A stretch of DNA of 64,000 nucleotides from positions 16,475,501 through 16,539,500 of the forward strand of contig JAWQUS010000008.1 of NCBI GenBank assembly GCA_036365455.1, written 5' to 3'. Within the stretch, counting starts at the first letter, position 1, and every line of letters begins with the position of its first letter. Below are positions 36,600-48,560 of the stretch, one piece after another. This stretch comes from Macrosoma leucophasiata (taxonomy: Eukaryota > Arthropoda > Insecta > Lepidoptera > Hedylidae). The notes under the pieces are model-generated. The model was given only the letters and a program-made list of their open reading frames with translations, ran no database searches and had not been told where the DNA came from. A program made the translations under genes and the position numbers.

Positions 36600-37357
36600 T
36601 TAATGTTCGTTTTCTTTAGACTGTCCTATTACTTTATAGTTTATGCGCCTCACCTTGATTATGTTGCCACAACCAATAGGCACTGAAGTGTTGGAAATTA
36701 TTTCCCCGGGGGACCATTCATTTGGGATGCCTATGTTTATCCCTACTCTCGTGATATTAAAAGATGGTATAAAAGCTGTAAGTTTACTAGCTAATAAAAT
36801 GTCGGACTCAATAAATAAATTTGCATCTGTATAGTTGGAGAAAGCTAATTGAATACAATTCTGACCTAGTCCCTTCACACTGCAGTTAACAATATTACAA
36901 ATATTGTGTTTTTTAGGCAAATTTCCGAATTAAATTGGATGTAAGGTTGTGCCGTCATTGGGGGCCGACTGTAGTCGTTGGACATGAACAACAAATGGAG
37001 AGGCATGTTTTATTGTAATATCTCCTACTCTAAAAAACATTGCTCTGTTCATGGGCTTTACTTCGTCGCAGTGTATTCGTTATTATGAACTTTAAATGTT
37101 TGCATAGGGGGAACATGTGAATGTGAGACTTCAATGGGTTGAGGGCTTTGATCCATAACATTTTCCTCTTCGAGACAATGGCATCCAATATCTTTTTGAC
37201 CTCCTATATTTTTCCTCTTTTTTTTATTGCAGTGCTTACCTACATATTTTATGCAAACGACTGCGTTTCCTCGAATTTGATTGGGGAATCGAACCATCTG
37301 TGTCAATACTTGATTCGTCGTATTCGACTGTGACAAAATTACTCGCGGGAGGAACAA
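36600..37357 (-). pseudogene. Jockey-like LINE ORF1 (gag-like) fragment
   Basis: The minus strand shows VRFPNQIRGNAVVCIKYVGK and PFVVHVQRLQSAPNDGTTLH, then a stop. It continues with KKHNICNIVNCSVKGLGQN, AFIPSFNITRVGINIGIPNE and IKVRRINYKV. This layout belongs to ORF1 nucleic-acid-binding proteins of Jockey-type LINEs. No reverse transcriptase follows. Broken by one stop and one frameshift. Confidence 0.7.
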
Positions 37358-40300
37358 AATTATCCGCCGGAGAGACTGTACCCCCGGGATTGGGAGGCTC
37401 GTTCATAGTACCTTACTTAAATATTTACAATATGTACAAAAACTTACCAAACGTAGATAGAAATAAAAACAAATTAATAATTAAATTAAGAACAAATATA
37501 TATTATACGCATATAACCAGACAGAATGCTTTAAATTTACAAAATATAATTTAGCCAAGAAAAATACGCCCGCGCTTTTTGGAATTTCCCGCCGTTTTAT
37601 TTAGATTATTATTGCTGTATTATTGTTGTGGAGTTTAAATTTGAAATATTAATTCAAAATAGCATAAATATTGCCAATAGAAAAAGTCGATTTCGATGTT
37701 TCTTATAAACGTTGATGATTTTTTTAATATCATGTGCTGTTATTGTTTACAGATCTTTTGTACAACGGAGTTTTTTTAGTGCTGATTAGTGCAGCGATTT
37801 TCATAATATCGTAGGTACTCGTATTTTAAAAATAATAAGGCTCTATTCTCGCGTTTCCTAGAGACGGGCCTCTTACCTTACCTTACTTTACTAGGTACCT
37901 ACCTACCTATTAAATACAAAAATATTAAGTGTTGTAAATATGATGTACCCAAAGTTAAAATATGTGCTGTGTGACTGTAATAGGTATGTGTTGTGATTAT
38001 GAAAGAATTGTCAGTGCGAAAACGAAATATGTTTCTGTAAATTGTATGCTCATGTAAGTGACTTTGTCTTTTATGAGAATAAATATCGTAAACCTAATCC
38101 TAAGATTACAGCCTAGTTTTGTAGCGCTATAGATATTAAATTACAGGCATATGAGTTTCCTATTACCTTATTGATTTTTCTAGACCAGCAAAACTAATTT
38201 AAGCCTAATACATGTTATTATAACATTTCACATTAATTTTTATCACATTTCGAATTAACGTACTTAAAATTTAATTTAATTATCGACTGGATGTAGCTTC
38301 ACATTTATTTTGATTATGATTTTCGATTTAAATTAATAACTCCGTATCATTAACATTGATTGATGGTATCCCGTAAGCAACAACCACTTTATTATTAATT
38401 GATATTGATGTTTTTATTATTCTATATTAAAATTTGATTTGATATGAAAATGAAATAAACAATATTAATTCATTATGTTAAAATATTATTTAAGATACTA
38501 GACAAGTGTGAGTGACACTTTCCTTCCTGAGAAAAGAGCGTCTTGATAGACATATCTACAGACACACAACACAAAGTATTCCGTGCTTCATAAATAAAGT
38601 CTATGAGACTAATAGATAATATTTCAACAATTTCCATTAGGGTTTGAATAAATACAAAATAAACCGTTCTGCACTGGCGTGCTGAAAGTGTTAAAAAATG
38701 AATTAAACGGCTTATCAAAAAAGCCGACAGTGGCCGCAGCGGACCAAAATTATATTGCATTTACAAAGAGTAATGAATGTCATAAACCGCTGACGCTAAA
38801 GCAAAATCGAGATAAACACCTAAATAATTAATTACGTAGCAACTTTATACTTTTACATTAATTGTAAATATTTGATATAGAAATGTTACCTAGATTCTTT
38901 TAAATAGAATTAGTATTCATTTAGAACTCTGAATTGCCTCATTTCATAAAGTTAGTTTAATATAGGTACTTAATGTCGCACAGATATCACGATACTACGT
39001 GAAATTTGTATAATGTGAGCAATTTGTATCTTGACTGTGATGTGAGTATCATGCTTATTAACTCAACATGTAGAGATATATCACGTTGAAATATATATAT
39101 CATATACAAAAGTTATGGTTGAATGTAGAAAATTAACGAGAGGTAGGTACGTAAGAGCCGGGATATTTAGTGTTCCACGCTCTCTGTCGATAGCGACCTA
39201 ACCAAGTGGACGAACGAGGGTCTAGCCAAGTGTCAAACGATTTCCAATCTACAATTATTATTGCTAACACAAACGTTTGCAATATAAAACGGTACCAATG
39301 TGTAATGGAATGTCACTTCAATCTTATGTTACGAAATAAAATAAAAAATGTATGAGGTTGAAATAAAACTACGTTAGTTGCAATTAGCACGCGATGGTAA
39401 ATAAAAGTAATGTAAGAAAAGTAGTATAAATTAGTGGTACAATGAAATCTTAAAAAAAAACTGGTTGCACTCTGGGAGTACCAGCAGAAGAGGTAACTTG
39501 AATATTAACGTTGTGCATCACATCATATTCTTTGTCAGAGCCATGAACAATAAAGGAAAACTATTATAATTAAAAGGAAAACTAACTTAGTAGGTATTAT
39601 AATAATACTTGGACAATCGAAACCCATATTTTGTGTGGGATGATATGACGAGCGTGGATTTTTTCTAAATCGTTTTCTTTTTCTCGTATTGGGTACATTA
39701 GTTACTAAGACTAAGATATTATAATAAATGTAACTGTTTTTATCTTTTTCGAGTGTACACGAACAAACAGTGAAAAATGTCTCTCACATTAATTACTTAC
39801 CCGTTGTTACATTTCAAAACTTAATTTAAATAGCATGTCATAAAAAAGTTCTAATCGAGCCATGAAAAAATATTTTACATTTTGATTATGTTATTTAAAC
39901 TCCTTGCCCGCGGTCGTAATAAAAAAGCTTTTAAATGTTCTTCAGCGAATTCACCCCTCGGCGTTTGTTTCAATTTTACGCACAGATTGTCATAAAATTA
40001 TCTCATCACTCGCATTTGTAAATTAGGGACCTTATTCGTGTCAAGAAAACATACAACAACACAACTGATAGCCTCCAACGTGGATTACTAGGTAAATTAC
40101 ATACTTATTCCAAAAAATAAAGTTTACTAATTCTTCTGAATGCTTTTTTTGTTTGTTGACTCATAGCGAGCTATCGGGGTGTTTCGGCTAAGAGTTAATG
40201 AAGTCTGGAACATTGAAAGGAATACTGAAACGTTTTTTTTAATTGTAATTTCCAAAAGTATGGTAAACATAAATAAACATTATCTTTGAAACATCTACTC

Positions 40301-40467
40301 AATAGCTATTTTTTATGATATACGACTTAAAATGTTGCGAATTGTGAAACGACTCAACACGGATCATATAAAAAGAGTGGACAGTATGATGTCATTTTCG
40401 AGCTGTGAATTGTATGATGATATCAAAATATTTTAAAATATATTCGTCCTTATGTCCTTCGTTATTA

Positions 40468-40530
40468 GGGTTCCGTAGTAAACAAGGAACCCTTATAGTT
40501 TCGTCATCGTCGTCTGTGAAAAGAGAGGAT
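40468..40530 (+). repeat. Start of a GGTTCCGTAG-type repeat
   Basis: GGTTCCGTAGTAAACAAGGA then CCCTTATAGTTTCGTCATC resembles the start of the 30185 repeat. It breaks off at the LINE at 40545. Confidence 0.5.
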
Positions 40531-40672
40531 CCAATGTGTGTACCTTCACGCCAGGTCCCTCACGGGGTAGGCAGAGAGTGTAGAGCGCCAGATATCCCGG
40601 TCCTGACATACCTCTCGTGCCTCGTCTACCTTCATCATTCTCTTCATACATTCACGCCGATTCCTAAGACTA

Positions 40673-40961
40673 TTTTTTTTTTTATGTAATGGGCGTGGCA
40701 AACAAGCATGCAGTTCACATTGATGTTAAGTGATGACTGCAGCCTATAGACACCCACATGAAGACCAAGGTCAAAATGCAGATGCGTTACCACTCCTGAG
40801 GCCTAAGGTCTTATGCCTCTGTGCCGGAAATTACAGGGCCGTACATTACCACCTGACCGGAACACGATAGTGCTGAACACTACCATTTAGCGGCAAGTAT
40901 ATTAGGTAATGCGGTGGTGCTTACGCCCGCGAGCTCCGTCACTGAAGCTCTACCACCAGTA
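40673..40961 (-). mobile_element. A-tailed retroposon inserted in the LINE
   Basis: Full-length: T-run at 40673 (the A tail) and CTCTACCACCAGTA at the far end. The LINE sequence ATTCCTAAGAC before it and GACCCCACCATCAGACAGAA after it are adjacent in the copy at 27285-27310, which confirms the insertion. Confidence 0.9.
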
Positions 40962-41416
40962 GTTATGACCCCACCATCAGACAGAACTCGACCTATTTGG
41001 TCATGGTAGGTCAGTCTTGGTCTTCCTGGGCCTCTGCAACCATCCACATTCACATTGTATATCTGTTTAGTCATTCGCTCATCCAACATTCTTTCTATAT
41101 GCCCGAACCATCGGAGCATGCCTTTTTTCATTTTTACACCGATACTATCATTTACACAAAGCTTCTTTCTTACATATTCGTCACGAACGCGATCGGTGAG
41201 TGATACACCGCACATCTTGCGCAAAGATCTCATCTCGACCGCGTTTAACTTACTTTCATGCTCTTTCCTGCATACCCAGCTCTCGCTTCCATATAAAAGC
41301 GTTGGAGTAAGTACAGCATTATGTACGGCTAGTCGAGCCCGCTGGCTGAGATGTTTCGATTCTAGCAGCTTACCCAACGCTCCATTCACGCAATTCCCTG
41401 CAAGCACTCTTCTTTC

Positions 41417-41779
41417 GAAGCGCGCATGGCCCAGCGGCTGGTGTAGATCATAAGCGATCTGCTCGGTTAAGCACTTAGGGCGCGGTCGGGTAGTGTGATG
41501 GGTGACCGCTAGTGGCAAATTAAATGCGCGTTTCCGTGTTTCGGAGGGCACGTTAAGCCGTCGGTCCCGGTTGCTATCGATGGATAGCAGTCGTTAAACC
41601 TTGTCGGAGGCCTTATGGGTGGTTTGAAAACATCCGACAGTGGGTTGGCCACTAACCCACCCATCTCCACCAATCCGCATTGGAGCAGCGTGGTGGAGTA
41701 AGCTCCAGGCCTCCCCCCAAAAAGGGGAGAGACTCGTGCCCAGCAGTGGGACGTATAATGGGTTGCTATTATTATTATT
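41417..41779 (+). mobile_element. 5S-rRNA-related SINE inserted in the LINE, copy 2
   Basis: It is flanked by perfect 11-bp duplications ACTCTTCTTTC (41406-41416 and 41780-41790). It starts GAAGCGCGCATGGCC, carries the 5S-like block at about 41465-41510 and ends in (ATT)n. At 363 bp it is nearly identical to 53291-53650. Confidence 0.93.
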
Positions 41780-42565
41780 ACTCTTCTTTCTATGTCAGTG
41801 GTGTACCTACCATCCTTGCTAAAAGCACATCCAAGATATACAATTTCATCCACCTGTTCTAACACTGCATCATCTACCACTACCCTTGCATTTGTTCTCT
41901 GTTCATCTCTTTCAAATACTAATACTTTAGTTTTGTTCACATTCAATTGTAGGCCTTTCTCCATACAATCTTCTTTCATGACTGTGACTAGAGCTTGTAG
42001 CCCAGATGGTGTAGAGCTAACAATTACCGCATCATCTGCGTAATGCAGACAGTTCAACACTAAGTCACCCGTAAGCACTCCCACATCCATCAACTTCACA
42101 CCCTCTGGAGGCATTTGTCCAGATATATGATAAACAGCCTAGACGAAAGCACGCAACCCTGTCTGACACAGATGTTAACATCAAACCAGGGTGACATGTT
42201 ACCATCTACCCACACACATGCTTGACAGTCCACATACGTGGACTGTATTGCACGGAGCAGACTGCCATCAATACCATACTCTGGCAAAATGTCCCACAGC
42301 TCCTTTCGTAATACCCTATCAAACGCTTTCTCCAAATCCACAAAACATGGATCCAATGTGAAAACTAAAAACCCATAAATACTCGTAGTATCGAGAAACG
42401 AACTTAGGTCTCAGGGGTGGCAACGCATTTTGACCTCCGGTTTTTTCGTAGATAACAACACTTTACATCTTTCGGTATGAATTGAACAATCGTTTTCCAC
42501 CTTCATTACATATTAAAAAAAATCTTCTGATTGAGGGATCAGTTTCTGAATAATTAGACTTTGCC

Positions 42566-42675
42566 ACTTTTTCTTAGAATCTCACTTTCCCTCCTTTTCC
42601 CCTTGCCCCCTTGCCCCCTTTTCCCCCTATCTTGCATTTCTCTCGTTCCTTCCCTCTTTCTCTTCTTTTCCCTTA
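42566..42675. repeat. Pyrimidine-rich tract
   Basis: About 110 bases almost entirely C and T on the plus strand (CCCTTGCCCCCTTGCCCCCT...). Simple-sequence DNA. Confidence 0.8.
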
Positions 42676-43563
42676 ATATTAGCTTGCTCTGTGCCAAAAA
42701 TTACAGGATTTTCATAGAGACATTTGACACAAACATTACAGAAATCAAATATTGTAATACCCTACCTTTATCCATCAAAAAAATAATCATGTAAATCCGA
42801 CCACTCATTAAAAAGTAATGCCTGGTGGTACATAAAAAATACACGACTTTGATCTTCGATCGTCGTCAAGTCGTTAAATGCATAACAACCTCAGTTTATA
42901 AAAAGAAACATAAAAGATTTACCGTATTCAATCAGCTTTTAATAGATGGAAAGCAAAGCCGAAAACATTCGATGCTAGCAATAATCTTTCAGGTACCTAA
43001 ATAATGCCTATATCATGTTTCAACATCACTGGAGTCCTTTCAACAAGTGGTTGCCCACCGTAAAGTCAAGGTTATTTTTCACTTGTAAGAAAATTTTTAA
43101 TGGTATACCCAACTTTCATCCTTTTTAAGTTAACTGATATAGGTAATTACAGAAGCTATGCTTTATTATTACAAATTATTTTATTTTGTACCAGATATTT
43201 CGCAATATCAACTGCTAAAATACCACAAGTTTTAAGACATTTTGTTTGTGTGTCTTACTGCTTTTTAGATAAAATAAGATGAAATAAATTTGTAGTTTAT
43301 TAAATCATTATGTAAAAGAGCATTATGATGACGAAAACTCCTAAATCTGAACTATCGCATTTAATTTAGTGCCGAAATAATAATTTATTAAGGAACTAGC
43401 AAAAAGTGTTGTTTCGATCACACTTTCGATCGGTGTTGAAGCAAGAAAGGCTTCCTGCCCGGACCTTAATGATGCGCCATTTTGAAGAAAGAAACATACT
43501 CGTCTTGTCATATTTACTCAATAATAGCGATATCAGAAAGGTCAAACTGCCGCCCATCGAGTC

Positions 43564-43612
43564 CCACAGAACCTGTAAGATTTACAGGTTCTGTGGTCTT
43601 ACAGGTTCTGTG
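43564..43612. repeat. CCACAGAACCTGTAA palindrome plus direct copy
   Basis: CCACAGAACCTGTAA faces TTACAGGTTCTGTGG at once, followed by another TTACAGGTTCTGTGG. Confidence 0.8.
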
Positions 43613-44219
43613 GTTGTGGTTGAAATTAATAGCGTTAGCCACCGAAGCGCACAACAAATTAGCCATGGGAAAGTTATTATATTAAACATTAGTACGAAGT
43701 TGCTATGTTTAGCCAACAGTCGTACTTATGATATAACTTTGTATTAGTTTAGAGAACTATAGTCGCGTTAAGTAGCTACTTGTTCCTGGTCTCAGTGGTT
43801 TGATGAGTCAGTTGACTGCCTCTATATAAATATTTAAGCTACCAGTAGTTTGTTCCTTTGGCTTTGAACGCTATCAATAATAGATACCTAATAGAAGTTT
43901 TTACCTAATAGACTTTTGCTTAAGTTAAAATTATTGTAACATTTTGAGATAAGCTTGAAATGTGATAATTAGTATAAGCATAGATTTTTTGTTGTAAGTT
44001 CACAACTTGAAAATGAGAGATAATGGTACGTATGTTCGTAAGATAGCTCATTCAATCCGGAATATTCTATAAAAAAAATACTATAAGCGTTTCTAGCACA
44101 TAAAAATTGCAAAATTTGTAAGACAAGAAGATGAAACAAAATAGATATTTAGTATAATTTTGGTAAAGGCAAATCAGTAATTTTTTTTTCATATTTAATT
44201 TGTGATAAAAACGGTTTAC

Positions 44220-44520
44220 GGTTTTTTTTTGAAGTCGGTTAGCTAAAAGGTACGCATATTGGTAATTACCAATATACTGCTCTCAGCAAATTTGGGTTTA
44301 ACTTGAGGTAGCGGTAGGTATAGTGTTCTGTTACCTATCTATTTTTTTAACCGAGTTCAAAAAACGAGAAGGTTCTCAATTCGGCAGGTTTTTTTTTTTT
44401 TATGTATGTACGTGAAATTCGCCGAGATTACTGGACCGATTTACGTTATTCTTTTTTTGTTTGATGCGGAATAGTTTCAGATAGGCTCATCAGTTTTTAT
44501 TTTATGAGCATTTTTTTACT
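44220..44520 (+). repeat. GAAGTCGGTT / ACCGAGTTC interspersed repeat
   Basis: GAAGTCGGTTAGC, AACCGAGTTCAAAAAACGAG, GGTTCTCAATTCGGCAGG and TTTATGTATGTACGTGAAAT are familiar pieces of a common lepidopteran repeat. Confidence 0.5.
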
Positions 44521-44784
44521 TACTTACCAGACTAAAGGATTATGAATAGACGGCGAGTTGTCATAGAGTGCGTTGAATCCACTGACGTCCTAAATAGTCC
44601 TAATGCGCATGACAACAAGATGACAACAAGTGACAATGACACATTTACTCATCGACGACACAACACAGCTTATTTACTCCTTCGTGGATATTTTGTTTTT
44701 CATTGATTTCGTATAGTCGTGTAACATTTTACAAATTTAACAGCCGTGAACATTTATCTAACTGGCAATGCAGCAATAAACTAA

Positions 44785-45240
44785 AAAGTATAAAATAAAT
44801 ATAACTACGTTAAGAAAAACCGACTTCAAAACTGAAAAGTAAAAAATAATAAAGATTTAATTGTAATTATATACTACCTATTATTTATAATATATGTGCT
44901 ATTTACTAATAGATTTGAAGTCGGTGCCAATCCAAAATCACTAAATTAGACATTTCATTGCATTAAAACGTAACTTCACGTAAATGCATGAATTCAAGCA
45001 TACATGCAAACACCCACTATTCGCCGGTTACGTTTTGTTCAGTGTATTAATTTGCTCGAATTAATATTTAAGTGATTAAAATATAGTTATTTGTTTAAAG
45101 CTTTGAACCGACTTCAAACCTATTAGTAAATAGCACATGTAAATAATAGGTAGTATATAATTACAGTTAAATCTTTATTATTTTTTACCGTTCAGTTTTG
45201 AAGTCGGTTTTTCTTAACGTAGTTATATTTATTAAATAAT
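44785..45240. mobile_element. Inverted-repeat element with ~135-bp arms
   Basis: The arm at about 44800-44930 (ACGTTAAGAAAAACCGACTT...ACTAATAGATTTGAAGTCGGT) is repeated in reverse at 45108-45235. The spacer is about 180 bp, there is no ORF and divergence is small. Confidence 0.75.
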
Positions 45241-46057
45241 TCCTATCGTAATGTTTAAAAAGAAACAAAGTTAATTATAGTCTTTCTCTCTCAAGTTCTA
45301 AAAAACTTGTTTTGCTAAAAGATTCCCAGATCGAAATTCAGTATGTAATTTTTACTTGTTATTTCATAACAATCTAGATATATGTATACTGTCGTAATTA
45401 ATCAATCATTCGTTATTGATATCGAACCAGGGCATATTAAAATGTTATGTTTCAAAATACCCAGTTGCTTGATAAATACCTGTGAGGATAATATTATCAT
45501 TAGTTACCATAGCCTTAGGGTAACAACGCCATTACGCCTACGGCTTAACCCATCCTAAACTTACATATTGCCTATCTCTGGGGGACATATCACATTATCT
45601 ACAATGTTATTTAATGGTTTAGCTAGTATTAGTCTAGTTCACAAGTTGAAAATGGTGAGAAAGAGAGATAATGGTCCTAAAAATACGTGTGATACCTACC
45701 TCATTCGATTCGAAATGATGTCCAGAATAATGTGCTAAAATTGTTTTTAGCACATACAATATTCCAAGAGTTATAAAAAACACCAGCCAAGTACGAGTCG
45801 GACTCGCGTACAAACGGTTTCGTACCAATGAACTTATTCCGTACCATCATCTATAAAATAAAATCACGAATATTCAAGTTCCTACCTGTTTACTAGATGG
45901 AGTAATTGAATCAAGAATTTTTAATTGAATAACGATAATAGGCTTCCGCGGGTGAATTTCGTGATGGGGACACGACATCTGAAGCGACCACGGCACACAA
46001 AATGTTTATATAAATATATAAATAATATTTTATTTCGAGTTAAGTAAGTATTTTGAG

Positions 46058-46336
46058 TAAATTTAACATCACGCCTGTAATCCCCGAAGGGGTAGGCAGA
46101 GGTAATTGCATGCATTCAAGCATACAAGCGATCACCCACAAACTTCGAGGTAGGTACATAGTACGTAGGACATACTGGGAAATTTCCAGAAAATGGAAAA
46201 ATCCCAATAGAACCAGAAATAAAGGACTTATAACCATTATCTCTGATAATCCCCTACCCTGGAATCGAACCCAGGAGGACCTCAGCGTAGTAGTAGTGGC
46301 CTGCTACCACTAGGCTCCCGAGGCAGTTCGAGGCTA
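46058..46336 (-). mobile_element. tRNA-derived SINE, copy 2
   Basis: The minus strand shows AGCCTAGTGGTAGCAGGCC (A box) and GGGTTCGATTCCAGG (perfect B box), then a body matching 19715-20028. The pol III promoter boxes are well preserved. Confidence 0.85.
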
Positions 46337-46946
46337 TCTCCAAAAAAAAGAGACGTTTATTGTATTTGCGAATTTATTGTCTAGTGATTCGGATTATTTG
46401 TATTTTTTTCAAACGACGATTTACAATAAAAATCTGCGGCTGTTCTTTTATACACAGGTAAACCTATGAGTAGTCACAGATACTTAGTAGCATTAACATA
46501 AAATTAGAACAGGAAATTTCAAAATTTTATTGTACGGAACCCTCTACGTGCGAATACGAATAGCACCTGGCCGTTTTTGTGCATTTAAAACACTTCAATA
46601 TACCTGAGTAGTGACCGTAATCTTAAACATTTTGTAACGTGGATAACTTAGAGTGCTGATAAGGTGCCCAAAAAACCTTTAAAGGTTTTATTTCTTTTGG
46701 TAGCTACTTTGCCCTTTTCATACTTCGTTCAATATTGCACCGTAAATGACTATAAATTTTCTTCTCCATATTATGATAATCTGCCAACTACTCCAGTTTA
46801 ATGGGAATGCTGTTCGACATAAAAATAAATCTATATTATAAAGCAGACAGTGGAATACGATATCGTATCTACCTATATAGAAATGGCAGTGGCTGAATTA
46901 TTGAGTTTTAGCAGAAAAATGTTTCAGTTGCTCTTTTTATTCGTAA

Positions 46947-47165
46947 CTAGCTGTGCCCGCAACTTTGTTTGCGTGGAATAGTGGCTTTGGGACATTAGGC
47001 AGCGTTTTTGGATATACATTTTGGTTAATTTTGGATCATAAACACTTTTGGGTAGCTAAAAAATAGTAATGCTTCTCTTTACACGATATTAGACGTATGA
47101 CCATCGGAGATAAAAGCACACAGGCTGCTAGGATTGCGAAAAATTTCTAATTATGTGTTTAAACG
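46947..47165 (+). repeat. Repeat starting with CTAGCTGTGCCCGCAAC
   Basis: One arm of the palindromic family at its left edge, then GTGGCTTTGGGACATTAGGC and AAAAGCACACAGGCTGCTAG, shared with 16305-16505. Confidence 0.65.
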
Positions 47166-47364
47166 CGCATCCATCCTATGCTGAACCGTATTTTCGAAAA
47201 TGCCTTTTAAACTTCTATGCATAATATTTTTTTATAGAAAATTATTATAGACATTTGTAAATTTAAAGTCAATTTTTAAACATAAAAGATAGATCTATGC
47301 ATAATATAAGCACTCCGTAAGAGCCGGCAGAAGAGATAAATTGAATATTAACGTTGTGCATTCT

Positions 47365-47720
47365 ACCCACTAATTCCCAACCACCACCGCCACCACTACA
47401 ATCGCCACCAACGCCATCAACGCCATAACCATCACCAAACAACACCTTCGCCACCAATGCCACCACTGATACAAACGCCACCAAAACATCCACCACCACC
47501 ACAACCAATGCCACCAATGCCCCCAAAACTACCAACAACACCACCAACATCACCAACGCCACCAACATAACCAACGCCACCAACATCACCAACGCCACCA
47601 ACATCACCAACGCCAGCAATGCCTCCACCGCCAGTAAAAGCACCGCCAGCACCACTAACGCCACCAACACCACCACCAGAGTCACCAACAACACCTATGC
47701 CACCAATGACACCAACGCCT
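47365..47720. repeat. ACC/GCC-rich minisatellite near exon 3
   Basis: Imperfect repeats of ACCAACGCC / ACCAACATC for about 350 bp, ending about 260 bp before exon 3. The long minus-strand open frame here is a by-product of the repeat. Confidence 0.9.
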
Positions 47721-47981
47721 TGGAACTATAATATTTTCTTTAACATGTAATTCACTTAATATGCCCACTTAATCCTATTTATTGACAGTGAAACACAAGC
47801 CTGGGGATCACGTTAATGGTTAATGAATACTACATACTACAGACTACACATATATTGTTATTATGTACAAGCAGATATTTTTATGCAGATGCACTACTCC
47901 TCCTAAGCCCTAACACCCTAACTACCCCATTAAGGACTCTGCGTGACGATACAAATACCTTAAAATAATACATTTGCGCAG

Positions 47982-48172
47982 GTGGAAATGCTGTACCAGC
48001 GTTACTTCTTGCGTATGAACCAGACGAACATGACCCACCTGCTGGGCCTATTGCTGGGCGTTGCTCTGACGTTGATGGTCATCGAGATCCGGACGCTGCT
48101 CGTCGCTCAGAACTTCCTTGCCAACTTCATAGCACCCAATTTGACCAATCTTATCGATTTTGAGCCTTACAG
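47982..48172 (+). CDS. Adenylyl cyclase, exon with LYQRYF motif and first transmembrane span (exon 3)
   Basis: The acceptor is TTGCGCAG|GTGGAA and the donor TACAG|GTGAGT. It starts in phase 0 and ends in phase 2, with 63 codons plus two bases. Residues 1-14 give VEMLYQRYFLRMNQ, the adenylyl cyclase entry motif. A hydrophobic helix follows (HLLGLLLGVALTLMVIEI, about residues 17-34), then an extracellular-side stretch ending LIDFEPY. Adenylyl cyclases make cAMP from ATP at the plasma membrane, with two six-span cassettes and two cytosolic catalytic domains; this is span 1 of the first cassette. Decayed copies of this same exon lie downstream at 48225-50051. The GTG at the first base is Val, not a start codon. 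Confidence 0.93.
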
Positions 48173-48224
48173 GTGAGTAACAAAATTAAAATATCTATCA
48201 GTGTTAAGGAAGAAGATGTATATT

Positions 48225-48310
48225 ATTATGAGCTTGCCCAGAAATGCTGTGGCGCAGATGATCGTCCAGGTGTGGATATTGCTCATTTGATGAAGTTCAT
48301 TGTATTGATT
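48225..48310 (+). pseudogene. Exon 3 relic A (partial)
   Basis: ATGATCGTCCAGGTGTGGAT...TTGCTCAT matches exon 3's ATGGTCATCGAGATCCGGAC...CTGCTCGT (peptide MIVQVWILLI versus MVIEIRTLLV). It then runs into TGATGAAGTTCATTG against AGAACTTCCTTG with a one-base loss. Only the second half of the exon is recognisable. Confidence 0.5.
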
Positions 48311-48403
48311 CTCATAAATATATATCTTACACGTAAATTACGTTTCTCTGCCAATTTTAGATGATTTGTAGTTTTAGTTTGACAACTACTGATTGTGATT
48401 TTA

Positions 48404-48560
48404 ATGAACCAGGCGAACATGATCTACCTGTTCGGCCTGTTGCATGGCATGGCTTTGACGCTGATGGTTGTTCAGATCTTGCAGCCGCTCATCACTAAGA
48501 ACTTCGTTACCAACATTGTATTACCCAAATTCACCACACTCATCGACCTGACCCATATAG
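48404..48560 (+). pseudogene. Exon 3 relic B (near-complete duplicate exon)
   Basis: It encodes MNQANMIYLFGLLHGMALTL, MVVQI, then NFVTNIVLPKFTTLIDL, about 26 of 50 residues identical to exon 3, with mostly conservative changes and no internal stop. It ends at ATATAG|GTAACG, where exon 3 ends TACAG|GTGAGT. The LYQRYF part is replaced by a frame containing TGA (48380-48382). AACCAG|GCG at 48412 would be a phase-0 acceptor, but the donor end is now phase 1, not 2, so inclusion would shift frame into exon 4. Probably dead; an isoform exon is not excluded. Confidence 0.8.

Larger units (their letters stand above)
40545..42356 (-). pseudogene. LINE reverse transcriptase ORF2, 5'-truncated and interrupted twice
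   Basis: Reverse transcriptase motifs on the minus strand: DLEKAFDRV (motif A), CVRQGCVLSSRLFIIYLDKC (motif B) and YADDAVIV (catalytic motif C). The thumb and C-terminal part follow: LLYGSESWVCRKE, LRWFGHIERM, GCRGPGRPRLTYHDQIG. A frameshift near 42105 separates motif B from C. A 5S-related SINE (41417-41779) and an A-tailed retroposon (40673-40961) cut the frame, and the C terminus resumes on both sides. The clade is probably RTE- or CR1-like; I cannot settle it. No endonuclease domain remains. Confidence 0.88.
32162..47981 (+). other. Intron 2 of the adenylyl cyclase gene
   Basis: About 15.8 kb from donor GTGAGT at 32162 to acceptor AG at 47980-47981. Beyond the listed elements, 32350-33980, 37560-40400, 42800-44200 and 45240-46050 are AT-rich with no feature I can defend. 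Confidence 0.8.

Noticed and set aside
41417..41779. Functional 5S rRNA gene
   Set aside because: Only the internal promoter-like block resembles 5S; the rest and the TSDs show a SINE.
42566..42675. Polypyrimidine tract as a regulatory signal
   Set aside because: Simple-sequence DNA inside a long intron with no adjoining exon.
43406..43747. 113-codon plus-strand frame as a gene
   Set aside because: It runs through the palindrome at 43564-43612 and has no family match that I know.
47269..47694. 141-codon Leu/Val/Ala-rich minus-strand frame as a membrane protein
   Set aside because: It is the translation of the ACC/GCC minisatellite.
47365..47720. CRISPR-like array
   Set aside because: Continuous imperfect trinucleotide repeats without spacers, in a eukaryotic intron.
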